Assembly (NCBI GenBank): GCA_964036315.1
Contig: OZ038479.1
Span: forward strand, 62,052,804 to 62,116,803
Reading direction: 5' to 3'
Length of the DNA stretch: 64,000 bases
Origin: Acanthosepion esculentum
Taxonomy: Eukaryota; Mollusca; Cephalopoda; Sepiida; Sepiidae
In this document: piece by piece, positions 21,111 through 34,455 of the stretch
How the letters are laid out: each line of letters opens with the position of its first letter
How positions within the stretch are numbered: position 1 is the stretch's first letter
Notes under the pieces: model-generated
What the model saw: only the letters and a program-made list of their open reading frames with translations
Told to the model about the DNA's origin: nothing
Databases searched by the model: none
Made by a program: the position numbers and the translations under genes

Positions 21111-22526
21111 ACCGAAAACAAAAAGTGAATTAGAAAGGATATAACATAATTATGTAATCATTTCATTCGAATAATCCCCCAAAAATATTCAAATGAAAAA
21201 TAGGTTTACTGGGTAGGAAACGTTTCAGTTTATTGGGACGACAATGCAAATAGTGACTTTTCAATTGTTTAAAGAGGTTCACAAATACAATATTTTCCTT
21301 ATTTCGCATATTTTCAAAGCTATTCTCTTTATCTTTGTTGTTTTACTAGAACGTTTAGGCCGATATATCATTCGACTTCCATGGCACCTATAAAGAGTGG
21401 CCATAAACTTAGGCTATTTACAGACACACTACCACCAACCACCCAACCAACATAAACAAATAATCTAGAGTTCATGACCATACATAACCCTAAACAAAAA
21501 AAACAAAAAACGAAAAGCCGATTTCATCTTCTACTTCCAATCATGTCCTCGTGTCCTCCATATACAACCCGCGAAAGGCGCAGTAGCAGTTGGTCTGAAG
21601 ATCGTATTATGGCGTGAAACCGACAATCGCACAATCAGATACTCACAAGCCTACCTTGTCAAATACATTTTTTCGGTTCCGTACATAGTAATGACTACAG
21701 CATGAGTAGTTGTGACAAAAAGCAATTAAAATTATTATAAAATAAATACTAGTCCAATTGGATAATGTTTGACAATACTTCATGATAATATTTCTACAAT
21801 TATGCTTCTGGTTTGCGTAAAAACAAAAGCATAAAATGATGCAGAGCAATCGTGGGAGAATGAAGAATACATTTCAATGGTTAGAACAATTTCGATAAAT
21901 CAAGCAAAAAGATTACGACATTGAGCTTTACTGAGAGTTTAGGCTTTGTTACAGATTTAAATTCTGTTGATTGACGGTCAGCCTCATTGTTATAAAAAAT
22001 AAGAAAAAGGAAAATTAAGATGAAAGAAATAATGGTTGAGATCGTTTGTACATAGGGGGAAAACATTGGCATCCATCTTTAGTACTCCTGCTGTCAATAC
22101 ACCAATTACTTTAAAATCAAATTTAAAAAAAAACCTCTTATTTGAGTGTCAGACATTTTTCCTATTCTCGTAGGATCACTCACAGAAGTAAATATGGGTC
22201 AACGAATAGATTCAAAACATTCTAACAATGAGCACAGAATAAAAAATCAATATTTCATGCAGTGAAATGCTACAAAATACGAAAGACACACACCAATAAA
22301 ATCGGTATTTTCTGAAAAGTTTTTCAACATTTAAAAGTTCTTCATATTTGCTTCAAATATTGCATCGTGCGTGCATCGGGAGATTTTTAGAACGATAAAT
22401 ATTTTAATTAGTTAATCTGCAAAACATGTAATAAATATTTCTTTCTGGAGAAAATTGTAATTAAAAAGAGGCAAGGATTAATGACCAAAACTAAGACACA
22501 TTCATGTGGAGTTAGGTAATCATGTA

Positions 22527-22528
<2 letters not shown>
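21111..22528. other. AT-rich sequence, nothing recognised
   Basis: Only a small possible repeat at 21590-21620 (gtctgaagatcg..ggcgtgaaac) resembling 28977-29005. Confidence 0.45.

Positions 22529-22615
<87 letters not shown>
22529..22615. repeat. (AT)n microsatellite
   Basis: About 43 AT dinucleotides directly preceding a SINE. Confidence 0.97.
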
Positions 22616-22619
<4 letters not shown>

Positions 22620-22880
22620 GGCAGGGTGGAGTAATGGATAACGGCTTGGATTGAGGAATCGGGGTGCCGAGTTGTAATTCCAGTCGAATCCATTAAATTC
22701 ATTTGCGTGCTATTACCCTTGGAAAAGGTATGAATCCTCTTCTCTTATCCATAGGTAAATAGCAGGACTGGCTGGGTTCTATAGGGTTGGATGGCAACTG
22801 GTCTAGGAGAACAACAACTATCAATTCAAATGCAGCGGAAGGTCATTTGGAGACCCTATGGCACGTAGTCTACCAAGTCT
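22616..22880 (+). repeat. tRNA-derived SINE, family 1, with clear A and B boxes
   Basis: ggtggcagggtggagtaatgg at the 5' end fits a Pol III A box and gagttgtaattcc the B box, spaced as in a tRNA. The body cgtgctattacccttggaaaaggtatgaatcc and the tail ggttggatggcaactggtcta match the other family 1 copies. Confidence 0.85.
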
Positions 22881-23045
22881 CTGTATTTGGCCCTTCAGTG
22901 GATGGTTCTGCATAAAATCTTCACCACTATAATCAAATCACATGTGCTGGTGTCTGGCTGTCTCTTCCTAGGAACTGAACTGCTTGATTCTCATATGTCG
23001 AATACACCGGGAGAGTCCACCATAAGCGTATATGTCCATATAAGC

Positions 23046-23112
<67 letters not shown>
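23046..23112. repeat. (AT)n microsatellite
   Basis: Uninterrupted TA dinucleotides. Confidence 0.97.
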
Positions 23113-23117
<5 letters not shown>

Positions 23118-23131
23118 TTATATTATTATGA

Positions 23132-23237
23132 GGTGCTGAAAAGTTCTCCATTCCACCAAGAAGCTCTTCAAATATTCAATATTCAAATTTCATATTCAGA
23201 TTTGTGCAAGTAAAACTAATCGAGAACTTTTCATGCC
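23132..23237. repeat. Short inverted repeat element
   Basis: gtgctgaaaagttctc near 23133 is answered by gagaacttttcatgcc near 23222. The same motif (gctggaaggttctcgg) is found near 15960. Probably a small dispersed repeat. Confidence 0.4.
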
Positions 23238-23628
23238 GTCTCATATATATGTATGATGGGAGATTAACACTCAATTATACTGTTTTCTTTAACATACAAA
23301 TAAATGTTTCTTTTCTACCAAAAGTTGCATACACTACAAAACCAAGCAGCTAAATATTTGAAGACTCCACGAATTCTCTTCTGTATTTGAGAGATGTTGC
23401 AACTAATGTGTATAAAAAATGAATCCAAGCTTTTTTAACAGAATTTTAGACTATAATGATCAAGGCGTATAAATAGATTTACCTTCACATATATAACGCA
23501 GGGTAACACTTTCGTGCTTTCTTTCTAGATTGGGTAAGCCGTGAAATGTGATACGCTTTAACCGATAACATGCGTAAATGCGCACATGGAATGCTAAGAT
23601 GGACATAAAATGCATAATATATGCAAGA

Positions 23629-23756
23629 AAAGCATTTTTTCTTTTCTTTTTTTTACAAAAGATACCTTTATAAGGCCCCTTTTCTTTTTTTTATTTAAGA
23701 TACCTTTAGAAGGCCCCTTTTCTTTTTTTTATTTAAGATACCTTTAGAAGGCCCCG
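23629..23756. repeat. ~41-bp minisatellite, three units
   Basis: Repeated units of cttttcttttttttattt, aagataccttta and aaggcccc at about 23640, 23680 and 23722. Confidence 0.9.
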
Positions 23757-24469
23757 GGTCTAGAGAATTACATTTGGGGGTCATTTGTGTGTATAGGATA
23801 ACGATTAACCCTAGTCTTGAACAGGTTAATTTTGCAGTGATCGGGGAAACAACCTGTTGGGAATCGGTTCGCGGTAAAATGCTCAAGTGGAACTTTTTTC
23901 TCACTGATGGAATATACAGGGAATGTTTGTGCTTTGCTACTATGTAATTGGCATGGGCGTGTTCTTGCCGAGAAGGTTTGCCTGGGCGGGGGACCAGCGA
24001 ATGTAGTTAGTCCGAGCACTTTCCGTGAAAGTGGAAGTAGAGCAGCGTGAAGTTTGCCACATCCCGCCAAGTGGCAGAGAGGGTGAAAGATAGAGAATAA
24101 TTCGTCACTCACAAGGGTTGGAGACGCTTTTGAACTCTATCAAGGCTGGAGAGTGAGGTCTGGACAGAACTCGCCCAAATATAACAATAGTGCCCCATTT
24201 CTGGCCTGATTTGGCTTTTTTAAAGGTAGAGGATATTAGGAGTGGTCAGATACCGGAGCGGTACAGAGTTGACCATTTTAACTTTTTCTTTAGCAATGGA
24301 TCGCGTGTACGAGTTCTACTTCAGGTCAGGTTTGAGTTTGAGATCCAGTCTTTCAAGGCACGATGCTTCCCCGAGCGGACCTCCGTTCATCCTGGATGGT
24401 GATAATTTGGGGTCAGATCAGCGATGATGGAATGTAACTAACTTGGTCTTCGAGGTATTTAAGTAATAT

Positions 24470-25629
24470 TTATTGGGTAGTTTGTGCAAGATCAGTCGCC
24501 AATCTCTGACCATCGAGAGCTTCAGATGTGCGCCCGTATATAGTAGTATCATTGACATAGATGTTTACAAATGATCTGAGCATATTCTTAGGCAGATCCT
24601 TTATATAGATCAAAAAGAGGGTTAGTCCGAGTATTGACCCCTGAGGGACTCCTGCGTTGATCACTAGGACTCCAGAGGACTGGCCATTAATAACTACCTT
24701 CATGGACCTACCTGTTAGGATGGATTATATGATCCAAAAGACCCTTGAGGTGATTCCATAACAGGAGAGCTTGTGTAGTAAGCCTTTGTGCCTCACCTCG
24801 TCGAAGGCCTTTTAGAGATCTAGTGCTATGGTTCTCGATATGTGCTTTTCGTCAAGAGCCTCACTGATTCTGTGAGTGTTGGTAGTTAGAACGTCGGCAG
24901 TGGATCGAGCCGGCAGAAACCCATACTGCTCGTCGCCGAAGAGGTTGTTCTTTTCTAGGTGCTAGAAGATCTTCTTATTGATTATGGCCTCGAAAAGCTT
25001 GTTGATGATACTGAGGAAACTGATGGGTCTGTACTGGGATGAGAAAGATCTCTGGCCCGCGTTTTTGAAAACCGGGTATACGTTTGACACTTTCCACAGG
25101 CTTGGGAATGACTTCTCCTTAAGGCAGTGGTCGGATAACTTTGCTAAGATTGGGGATAATTCCGGATTGATGTTCTTAAGAACCATTGGCTTTTTTTTGG
25201 TCTGGACCATTGGCTTTTTTACGATCATGCCCTTTGATAAGTCTAGAGACTTCTCGTACTGTGATGGTAATATTACAGAGATTGTGCTCGATGGACCTAG
25301 GAACTTGGTGGGGGATGGTCGTTGTCAGCTAACGTAGAGGCAAAGATGGAGTCGCAGAGGTTCGTCTTATAGGTCGAGGAGGATAAGACATGGGGGCACA
25401 GTTGCTTTACCTCAGTTCATGATTTGGCTAACGATCTTCCAGAATACAGGAATCCAATTTGTTTCTTTTCAATCTCGGTCAGAACAGCGTAGCTGCATTT
25501 GGCGTTTTCTAGAACTTTTTGCAGAGATTGCGGGCAGTTCTGAATGCATTGAGGACCGAATTGACATTGATATCTACCAGTAAAGTTGTCTCCATTCGTT
25601 CGTATATCAATACCTAAACACTTATACAA
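24470..25629 (-). pseudogene. Degenerate LINE reverse transcriptase (Jockey/CR1-like)
   Basis: Reads on the minus strand. 25629-25417 is a weakly conserved segment preceding RT. 25228-24962 contains LSDHCLKEKSFPSLWKVSNV and SSQYRPISFLSIINKLFEAI, the N-terminal RT region. 24703-24470 contains AGVPQGSILGLTLFLIYIKD and then IYVNDTTIY, where the catalytic YADD is changed to YVND. Between them lies frame-shifted sequence. The altered catalytic motif and stops show that it is dead. Homologous in style to the 19755 LINE but on the opposite strand. Confidence 0.87.
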
Positions 25630-25989
25630 TATATGTATTCAAGTTCATATTTAGATCTACGCATGGCATATATTTTGTATAAGTTTTTTTTTTATTATTA
25701 TTTATGGACGACAACCCAAAGTATTATCGGTCTTGGAATTTTCTCTTCGCTAACATTATAAAAATGTTTCGTTCATTTATATTGTATTTCTAATTATTGA
25801 AACGCATAAAATGATGTCAAATTAACCATTTCCTTTTATTAATCTTGATTTACATGTATCTGTTGAAAATCTTATACTCTATCCACAACTTAACAAAATC
25901 CTGCGTACAAATTCGTTTTAACATTTACTGAAGTAAAATATTGAGCACTTTATCATATAAATATAGCACATCTTAAGACAATATTTCTT

Positions 25990-26036
25990 CATATATGTAT
26001 ATATATATGTATATATATATGTATATATATGTATAT

Positions 26037-26075
<39 letters not shown>

Positions 26076-27052
26076 AATATTTACATATATATATAAATAT
26101 ATACACATATATATATATAAATATATACAGACATATATATATATAAATATATACACACACATATATATATATAAATATATACACACACATATATATATAT
26201 ATAAATATATACACACACATATATATATATATAAATATATACACACACATATATATATATATAAATATATACACACATATATATATATATAAATATATAC
26301 ACACATATATATATATAAATATATACACACATATATATATAAATATATACACATATATATATATAAATATATACACATATATATATATAAATATATACAC
26401 ATATATATATAAATATATACACATATATCTATAAATATATACACATATATCTATAAATATATACACATATATCTATAAATATATACACATATATCTATAA
26501 ATATATACACATATATCTATAAATATATACACATATATCTATAAATATATACATATATATATAAATATATACATATATATATAAATATATACATATATAT
26601 ATAAATATATACATATATATATAAATATATACATATATATATAAATATATACACATATATATATAAATATATACACATATATATATAAATATATACACAT
26701 ATATATATAAATATACACACATATATATATATAAATATATATATATAAATATATACACATATATATATAAATATATATATATATATAAATATATACATAT
26801 ATACATATATATAAATATATATATATACATATACGTATATATATATATAAATATTCAGTCATATACATATATATATATATAAATATATATACATATATAT
26901 ACATATATTAAGACATATATATATACATATATATATATACATATTCAGACATATATACATATATATACATATATATATATTCAGACATATATACATATAT
27001 ATATACACACATATATACATATATATACATATATATATATTCAGACATATAC

Positions 27053-27093
<41 letters not shown>

Positions 27094-27184
27094 GACATAT
27101 ACATATATATATTCAGACATATATACATATATATATATTCAGACATATATACATATATATATAATTAGACATATATACACATAC

Positions 27185-27249
<65 letters not shown>

Positions 27250-27250
27250 T
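25990..27250. repeat. 1.25-kb complex AT satellite
   Basis: A near-continuous array of (AT)n interrupted by acacat, aaat, cagacat and tctataaat blocks. Several sub-arrays show periods of about 18-32 bp: acacatatatctataaat-type units near 26420-26550, atacacacacatatat-type units near 26140-26280, and tcagacatatatacatat-type units near 26940-27170. Any apparent ORFs made of Tyr/Ile repeats here are artefacts. Confidence 0.95.
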
Positions 27251-27258
27251 ATTCATTC

Positions 27259-27326
27259 GAATACGCGTGGCCAGCTGTTATATATGTGTATATATATATA
27301 CATATAACAGCTGGCCACTCGTATTC
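27259..27326. repeat. Hairpin: gaatacg(c)gtggccagctgttata inverted repeat
   Basis: gaatacgcgtggccagctg at 27259 is answered by cagctggccactcgtattc ending at 27326, with the AT-rich centre between them. Stem of about 27 bp with one or two mismatches. Confidence 0.85.
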
Positions 27327-27330
27327 GTGT

Positions 27331-27727
27331 ATATCGGTCTACGAGGGCGGCTTGCGAATCCTTATTACAAACTCTCGCTCCGGCACGTTTGTGTTTGTTC
27401 AACACCCACAGAGCCAACCTCTGCCTTATACTGCAGCTATGCCGAGTAGACCTACTTATCTAGAATGATCAACAATCTGAATAACAACAGCACACTCAAA
27501 TCTTCAGTCACGATGACTTGTAACTTCATGCTAGCACAATTATTGGCGGGTGCAAGTGTTCCGTCTACCCAATTTCACTCACAAAGCTTGGATCAATCCG
27601 TGGTATGTTTTTCACCCACTTTCAAAAGGTGACGCGCACTGGTATAGTTCGCCACCCTCGACCATGGTGAGAATCTTATCCGGTTCCCATGATCAGAAAG
27701 CGAATGTTCTAACCACCTGGCCACGCG

Positions 27728-27729
<2 letters not shown>
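27331..27729 (-). repeat. tRNA-derived SINE, family 2
   Basis: On the minus strand the 5' end reads gcgcgtggccaggtggttagaac, an A-box-like tRNA head. A diverged copy of the body is at 36915-37190, matching segments such as gatgactt..tttcgtgctaacat and accaaatttcaat on the plus strand. The rest of this span is GC-richer than the flanks. Confidence 0.65.

Positions 27730-27776
<47 letters not shown>
27730..27776. repeat. (AT)n microsatellite
   Basis: AT run directly adjoining the SINE head. Confidence 0.95.
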
Positions 27777-27779
<3 letters not shown>

Positions 27780-28389
27780 GGATTTAAAATATAGATTTTT
27801 CGCTACACAGTAATAACCATGTTTCAAAAATTTGGAAGCTAAAACTTCAAATTTAGTTATACTATTAAATTAAAAACATTAGCTCGGTTTCATCTTCAAG
27901 CGAATTTTGGAATAACTTATTTTTAAATTTACTGAGTTTTAAACGCACATATAAATTCATAATTTCCTGTTTCCAAGGACACACAGAAATCCAACCAATC
28001 AGACTGAGGCGGTAGCCTGTTCATTTATATTAACTATTGTTGTACCAATTATGAGTTACGTTCGAAAAAGAGGTTAAGTTTACGGAGGGTAGGGATGTAT
28101 TTTTCAACGAATTCTGACATCCGTTAAATGCATGTCGTCTGGGTTTTTTATTAACGACAACAAGTTTTTCGGCATTTTATTCTTACTTGTATACTTAAAG
28201 ATTCTTTTTTATGGGTGTTTGGGTTAGAATACGTTCTTGGAAACAGAAAATTATGAATTTATATGTGCGTTTAATTTACAATAATTATGCTCTGTAAATT
28301 TACAGAGAACACAGTTTTGTAAAAATAAAAATAAAAAATATCAATAAGAACACCGCCGGATTATATATCTTACTGTTCTTTCTTTGAAA

Positions 28390-28392
<3 letters not shown>
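27780..28392. repeat. Dispersed noncoding element, copy 1
   Basis: Shares blocks with 41160-42480: ggtagggatgtatttttcaac, acatccgttaaatgcatgtc, ctctgtaaatttaca and tcaataagaacaccg, while ttcgctacacagtaataacc appears reversed near 42420. Internal inverted repeat: aaacgcacatataaattcat at 27941 against its complement ending at 28273. Confidence 0.75.

Positions 28393-28450
<58 letters not shown>
28393..28450. repeat. (AT)n microsatellite
   Basis: AT dinucleotide run. Confidence 0.95.
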
Positions 28451-28452
<2 letters not shown>

Positions 28453-28694
28453 ATATATGCAAAACAGTACATGTCCCCGAGCATGTGATACAGTGTATAT
28501 ATTAATGGAGGACTCACCCGCCGTATGAGGGTAGAGTCAATCACGTCATAAAACCAAGCAGCCAGACTACTTGAATATATGATTTCATTTTAATAGAAAT
28601 GGTAGAGCCGTTCACAAAGAGTTAGTGCACAGCGTGCCACAAGGATTACAAACTACCATCCTAATTTCTTTTTTATTCTGAGCTGTTTTCCTCC

Positions 28695-28872
28695 TAGAAT
28701 GGTTGCCAACCAAATCTATAGAACACAGCCTGTCCTGCTATTTCGCCATAGCCGAGGGAGACAAAACGAATTCATTCCTTTTCCAAGCGTACCAGCCCGT
28801 AAATGAACGCAATGAACTCGTCTGAAATTCGAATTCAGCTCTTCGTTTTCTGAATGCATTATTGCAGCGTGT
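28695..28872 (-). repeat. SINE family 1, partial
   Basis: Minus-strand match to the family body (ggttgccaac, agaacacagcctgtcctgct, ccttttccaagcgta, gaattcgaattcagctc as seen on plus). Confidence 0.75.

Positions 28873-28873
<1 letters not shown>

Positions 28874-28926
<53 letters not shown>
28874..28926. repeat. (CA)n microsatellite
   Basis: About 26 CA units at the SINE head side. Confidence 0.95.
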
Positions 28927-28929
<3 letters not shown>

Positions 28930-29444
28930 GTCATTTACATATTACTCCGACTTTTACATCAGGGACGATTATAATCGTCTGAAGATCCCGGTTTGGGCGT
29001 GAAACTCAGAGTTATAATCATAGATCTCAGCCTGGGTTGTTGTTGTTGTTGCGGCTCTGTCTGGGTTTAACATGCACACAAACAACTTTGCATATTTCAT
29101 TAATTTTCAGGTTTTCAAGTGGAAGCGTAATCAAGGGTTTTATTTATATATCAAACATGCCTGCTTGTTCACCTATAATGCAAGTGTATCAGTCAGGTAT
29201 ATAAAGACAACTTAAGTTTTGAAGGTTTCGGATCACGCTTTGCGGAAATTTAGCTAAAATTTTCATGAAAGTTTCATTAAAAATACATAAACACCAACTT
29301 GCACAAATATAAAGGATGTCGGCTCTCAATTGAAAAACAAATCAAAAGAAGCAAATAAAAACGTAAAGAAAACAAAAAGAACAAGAAAAAAATTGTTAGG
29401 GGCTGATTAATTTTTATCGTAGCATTACAAGCACTGGAATATTG

Positions 29445-29475
<31 letters not shown>

Positions 29476-30007
29476 CTCACTCACTCACTCGCACACACGT
29501 ACACAGAGAGAGCTTCTTAATAGAGCTGACGATCGGTTATGATTCGAACACGATAGTCTCCTCACCGTGAGGCTTGTTTATCTACCTACATACACATAAT
29601 TACTGTAATCGAAAAAAGAAACGAATACAGTTCACTCCTACACACACACGGCAGTCAGGTAAACAGACATTTCTCTTAACGACCGTCTTAAACAAATACA
29701 AGTCAAATATTCATGCTTATTCACTTTCTTATTGACCTATTCGACTTTGGTAATGTTTTCTAAACGCTGACAGATTTTGGAACTGAAGCCTTTTATGAGT
29801 CCTTCTTTGTTGTAGACAAAAGTTATATTTAATGTCAGTCGTCTTTTGGCCGCGTCGACACAAATCCTAGCAGCAAATCAACAGGGGTTACACTTTCGGG
29901 ATATTCTATAAATAAATATATTGTTGGCTGACCTAGTCATCTGACTTAACCATAAACCTACCTGTTGCTATTGTGCAATATATATACACACACATACACA
30001 CACATAC

Positions 30008-30008
<1 letters not shown>
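28927..30008. other. Noncoding; small (CT)/(TCTA) tract
   Basis: A tct/tcta/ctcact repeat lies at 29443-29490 and CA-rich patches near 29990. No gene recognised. Confidence 0.5.

Positions 30009-30085
<77 letters not shown>
30009..30085. repeat. (AT)n(GT)n microsatellite
   Basis: Short AT run then about 31 GT units. Confidence 0.95.
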
Positions 30086-30087
<2 letters not shown>

Positions 30088-30600
30088 GGTTACTCTACGA
30101 GTGCTATTAGTACCATGTAACCTGCCGAATGATCGAGTCATCGGCAATTGAACTGGTTCCTCACCGGGGTTTTCTAATAACAGAAGAACTAGACACTAAG
30201 CAGGATTAAATCAAGACGTTTCAAGAAGCGATTGAAGATTCTTGAATGATCATCTAGCACAATTGGGTAGACTAGGCACCGTAGCTAAGTCATCACCGCA
30301 GCTAGTGCGATAATGTCACGACATCGGTGGACGAAGGGCTTCCTAGAAAAGTCAACGCCCAAGGCAGTATTCCTCTGATGGAATCAACGACCACGTGTCT
30401 GTAACCAAGGCGGCATTCAAGATGGAGGACATCGACTGCGGTTGAACCTGGGGGATGGACTCCGCCAGGCTTAAAACATGCTACGCATTAATGAATATAC
30501 TTCAACTTCAGTCCAGATATTTGGGATAAAATGATCAGGTTCTCAGCTGCGCGTCGACCCTGCGACTACACCCCGTCATAGGACTGATGTTATGATAATG
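30086..30600. other. GC-richer island, unrecognised repeat candidate
   Basis: About 500 bp with clearly higher GC than its neighbours and no long ORF, beginning exactly at the end of the GT microsatellite. Contains segments such as ccgccaggcttaaaacatgc and ctgcgcgtcgaccctgcgac. Possibly a solo LTR or SINE-like repeat; I found no second copy in the window. Confidence 0.35.
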
Positions 30601-31131
30601 AAATATATAAGCAATACGTGAAAACAAGTTGCATGTTGAAAATACATATTTTCTTGTTGATGTTTGCTCTTTTACGTGAGCATTATGAAAACATAACTGA
30701 TCTTAGATTTAAATGTCGTTACCATGGCGATTCCGTTACGTAAAAATACTGTGGTCAAGTTAATAATGTAATGACAATAAAACTAAAATCGGTATAATAA
30801 TAGGTTTTACCTCCGAGCATTTAGAATATGTGGTCCTCACTATTTTGAATGCCATTTAAATATATTTAAAACTAAAATGCCCTACTTACTTCATACCTAC
30901 TTCAAAGAAAGGCTTATAAGATACACCTTAATAACGATCATAATGATAAAGAACCAACTACAAATTACATGCCGAATAGATATCTGTCGTTACCCACAAA
31001 TCCGTCTACTGAAATAATTGCTGATAAACTCAATGACCGTGGAATTAAATTCGCCCCAACCATATCATCTATCCTAAAAGATATAATTAATAAGTCAAAA
31101 AATAAGAATAATAAATATAATTCAAATGCTC

Positions 31132-31139
<8 letters not shown>

Positions 31140-31180
<41 letters not shown>
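31140..31180. repeat. (AT)n microsatellite
   Basis: TA dinucleotide run. Confidence 0.95.
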
Positions 31181-31181
<1 letters not shown>

Positions 31182-31239
31182 TAGTGTAGATACATTGTAC
31201 AACACTGAATTCCAATGCTTGAATGAAATCTTTAGGCCT

Positions 31240-31270
<31 letters not shown>

Positions 31271-31271
<1 letters not shown>

Positions 31272-32563
31272 TATAATTATTTATTCGAAAATTATAACAT
31301 AAATATGTTATAAAATCACTACAAAATAGCCATTTTGTTTCAACATTTCTGATGTCTTATCAAGTGATGGTGTTGAATGTATAATAAAGGGTTTTAATAG
31401 GTTCCAATCAATCAAACACCCCTCGCTAGGGGAAACGCTGTTACATAAGCTGGAATGACCAATCAAAATACAAGTATATGAGAATTCAAAAACTTGACAA
31501 CAAACTTTGGTTATAATAATTATTTAATGGTTTAATGTTAGAGTTAGACTAAAACAAAATTCATTCTAACTAATAAATATTGAATTATACTGTAATATTT
31601 AAAATTACCAATTTTAAATTTAATCTATATTAAGTTTAAAATTATAAAATTATTTAAAGAAGAAACTGAGGGAAAAAAATGCATACTTTTGTTTTTTATT
31701 TATTTTGTTTTTATTGAAATTAAGTTGGAATAAACGTTAAGATCTAATGCTGCTCTGAACTCCGTTACAACTTAGATACATTTGAATGGAAGGGGAGGAT
31801 GAAATCTTGCAAAAGACAATACATACACAATCAGATTATAATACACAAACACGCAGACATATTTAGATATATAAACACGAAAAAAGGAACGAGACATGAA
31901 ATATGTCCACGACCCTTTAAAAAAAAAACCGACAACATATACATACAATGAAAGGCACATATAAGCAATTATACACACATACATTTATAAAGACACGCAC
32001 CAAGAAATATTCAAATTTGAAAGTGTTATTAAACGAATTCTAACAACTTATTAAAATATATCTTATACGGGCAAATATATATATATATAAAAGTGGTTGA
32101 ATAGATAAGGTTGAATATGGGTAGAATAGAAAAACAAATATTCGTCAATGAGCAGCATAAGTAAAAAGAACACTGAAATATACATACATGGATAGAAAAA
32201 TAGATATATACGCATAAAACCACCACCATCTAATAAATAAAAAAGAAAACCTCAAAACACATAAATATATATAAATATCTCATATATACTTATATACGTA
32301 TTAGTACACATACTAGTACAAAAATATAACAATATGTGAAAGAAAAGAAAAAATCTATATAGACACATGTGTACACACATTCTTCACTACAGATAGAAAC
32401 ATACAAAACTATATCTACGCACAAACATATACATACACCATATACATATATATACCTATATATACACATATACATACATGCACACATACACGCATATGCA
32501 TATATACACACATAGAAATAAATAGAAATATATCAACCTATACAGCAACATAAAAATTAAATA

Positions 32564-32620
<57 letters not shown>

Positions 32621-33150
32621 CAAGTTTAGGATTGGTAATATACGGAGTGAATTCCAATAACCAACAATTACTATTCTTTAAAGAGTGCTCAATACAGAGT
32701 AGACATCCCTTTCAACATAATTTCAATGAAAATATAAATTAAATAGCATATATATCTTTTATTTTTATTTTTATATTTCTATATTTTTTTCTCCTCGGTA
32801 ATTCTACAATTTAAAACTTAATAGAGATTTGATTTAGATTTCTAAATAGGTAATTTTTAATTTTTTACTTTTAATTTTAATTTTAAATTTTATAAATCTT
32901 TTAATATCTATGATAATCTTGCTTAGTTGTCAAATTTTTCGAATTACCCTATACTTGTATTTTGATTGGTCATTCTAGCTTATGTAACAGCGTTTACTCC
33001 TAGCTAAGGATCGTTAATTAATTTGAAACTTTTAAAACCATTTATTCTATATTCTACATCATCACTTGATAAGACACCAGAAGTGTTGAAACAAAATGGC
33101 TATTTTTGTCGTGATTTTATAACATATTTATGTTGTAATATTCAAATAAA

Positions 33151-33160
<10 letters not shown>
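31271..33160. mobile_element. 1.9-kb element with ~207-bp terminal inverted arms
   Basis: Left arm 31271-31477 and right arm 32950-33160 are imperfect reverse complements throughout: ataattattt...ataaatatgtta, aaaatagccattttgtttcaac, gacatt/tcttatcaagtgat, tgttacataagctggaatgaccaatc. The interior (31478-32949) is AT-rich with an acatata-type degenerate tract (32230-32560), an (AT)n at 32568-32618, and no transposase-like ORF. Microsatellites flank both ends. Non-autonomous foldback or MITE-like. Confidence 0.78.
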
Positions 33161-33201
<41 letters not shown>

Positions 33202-33274
33202 CACACACATACAGAAACATATACATATATATATATATAAAAACACATACATACGCAAACATATATATATACAT

Positions 33275-33300
<26 letters not shown>
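33153..33300. repeat. (AT)n / (CA)n composite microsatellite
   Basis: AT run followed by mixed acatac, atat and (CA)n tracts, the same style as the AT satellite at 25990. Confidence 0.9.
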
Positions 33301-33306
<6 letters not shown>

Positions 33307-33548
33307 TACACACACATACATACATACATAAACCTACACATATTCTAACAATATTATCTTAGTTTAGATAAAGGACTGTAATGTCCATAGAAGATTAAAA
33401 TGTAACGAGACACAACTGTTGATTATTAAGTCTACAACCAATTATAAAACCTTTATCAAACAAAAGTAATTTTAGTTAGCATTGATGATACATTCCAAGA
33501 CACTAAGATATACACATATATATATATACGAAAATATGCACACATACA

Positions 33549-33551
<3 letters not shown>

Positions 33552-33623
<72 letters not shown>
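33552..33623. repeat. (AT)n microsatellite
   Basis: Uninterrupted AT dinucleotides. Confidence 0.97.
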
Positions 33624-33626
<3 letters not shown>

Positions 33627-34397
33627 TATATATATAAACCTCGAATGGCACCAAAATTAAACATCACTGATGAAGCTTCCCAGGATACTACATGGGTGTT
33701 TGTAATAAATCTACACACACACACACACAAACATATATATATATATTCGTGAAATACAACGAATTTTTTAAAAATGTACTTGGTATTTCTCCACTATAAT
33801 GAGTTCACCGGGAGCTAAACATTGTGGCCATGTACAGTACTAAGCTAAGCTTAGTTAAAATCCTTAGTAATGTAGTCAATCCTATTATCACCAGGCGCCA
33901 CATATTTATGACCAGACTAAAGTATGTTTAGTAAATCCTTTTTTCTGATATTTTCACAGAAAGTGAAAAATATTTACATGGTATCGTATTTCTAAGATTG
34001 TATTTTTTATACTAATATTCACCCAATACAAGGCCCGAGAGCCTCTCAAGTTCAGTCGGAGACGTTAGAAGTAAAGAAATGGAGTAGACCGGAAAACAAA
34101 TCCTAAACAGGAGACAAGATACGATCCTCTGCTCCCGTTCAAAAGACCGGGTACCTGGAATCTGATATGCACTAAATAACACGTAATTTTACCTATACTC
34201 TAAAAGACTATTCCAACAATATCAATCAGTATTTAGCTTAAACCGAAGGATGCCGCGAGTAACTTTTTGACTGAAATAATATAAATGCACTGTATATACT
34301 TTTAAGCTATCTATAAATAGAGGAAAACACATTTAGGTCTTCATTTTTAATTGATTTTTCCTTTGTGATACAAAAATTCCTCGACAAGGGTATACGC

Positions 34398-34401
<4 letters not shown>

Positions 34402-34451
<50 letters not shown>
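34402..34451. repeat. (AT)n microsatellite
   Basis: AT run abutting the palindrome. Confidence 0.95.

Positions 34452-34455
<4 letters not shown>

Noticed and set aside
25918..27146. Long Tyr/Ile/Cys-rich open frames
   Set aside because: They are translations of the AT/CA satellite in several overlapping frames and carry no protein signal.
27286..27468. 60-codon frames over the hairpin and SINE family 2
   Set aside because: Two overlapping frames through a repeat with no domain.
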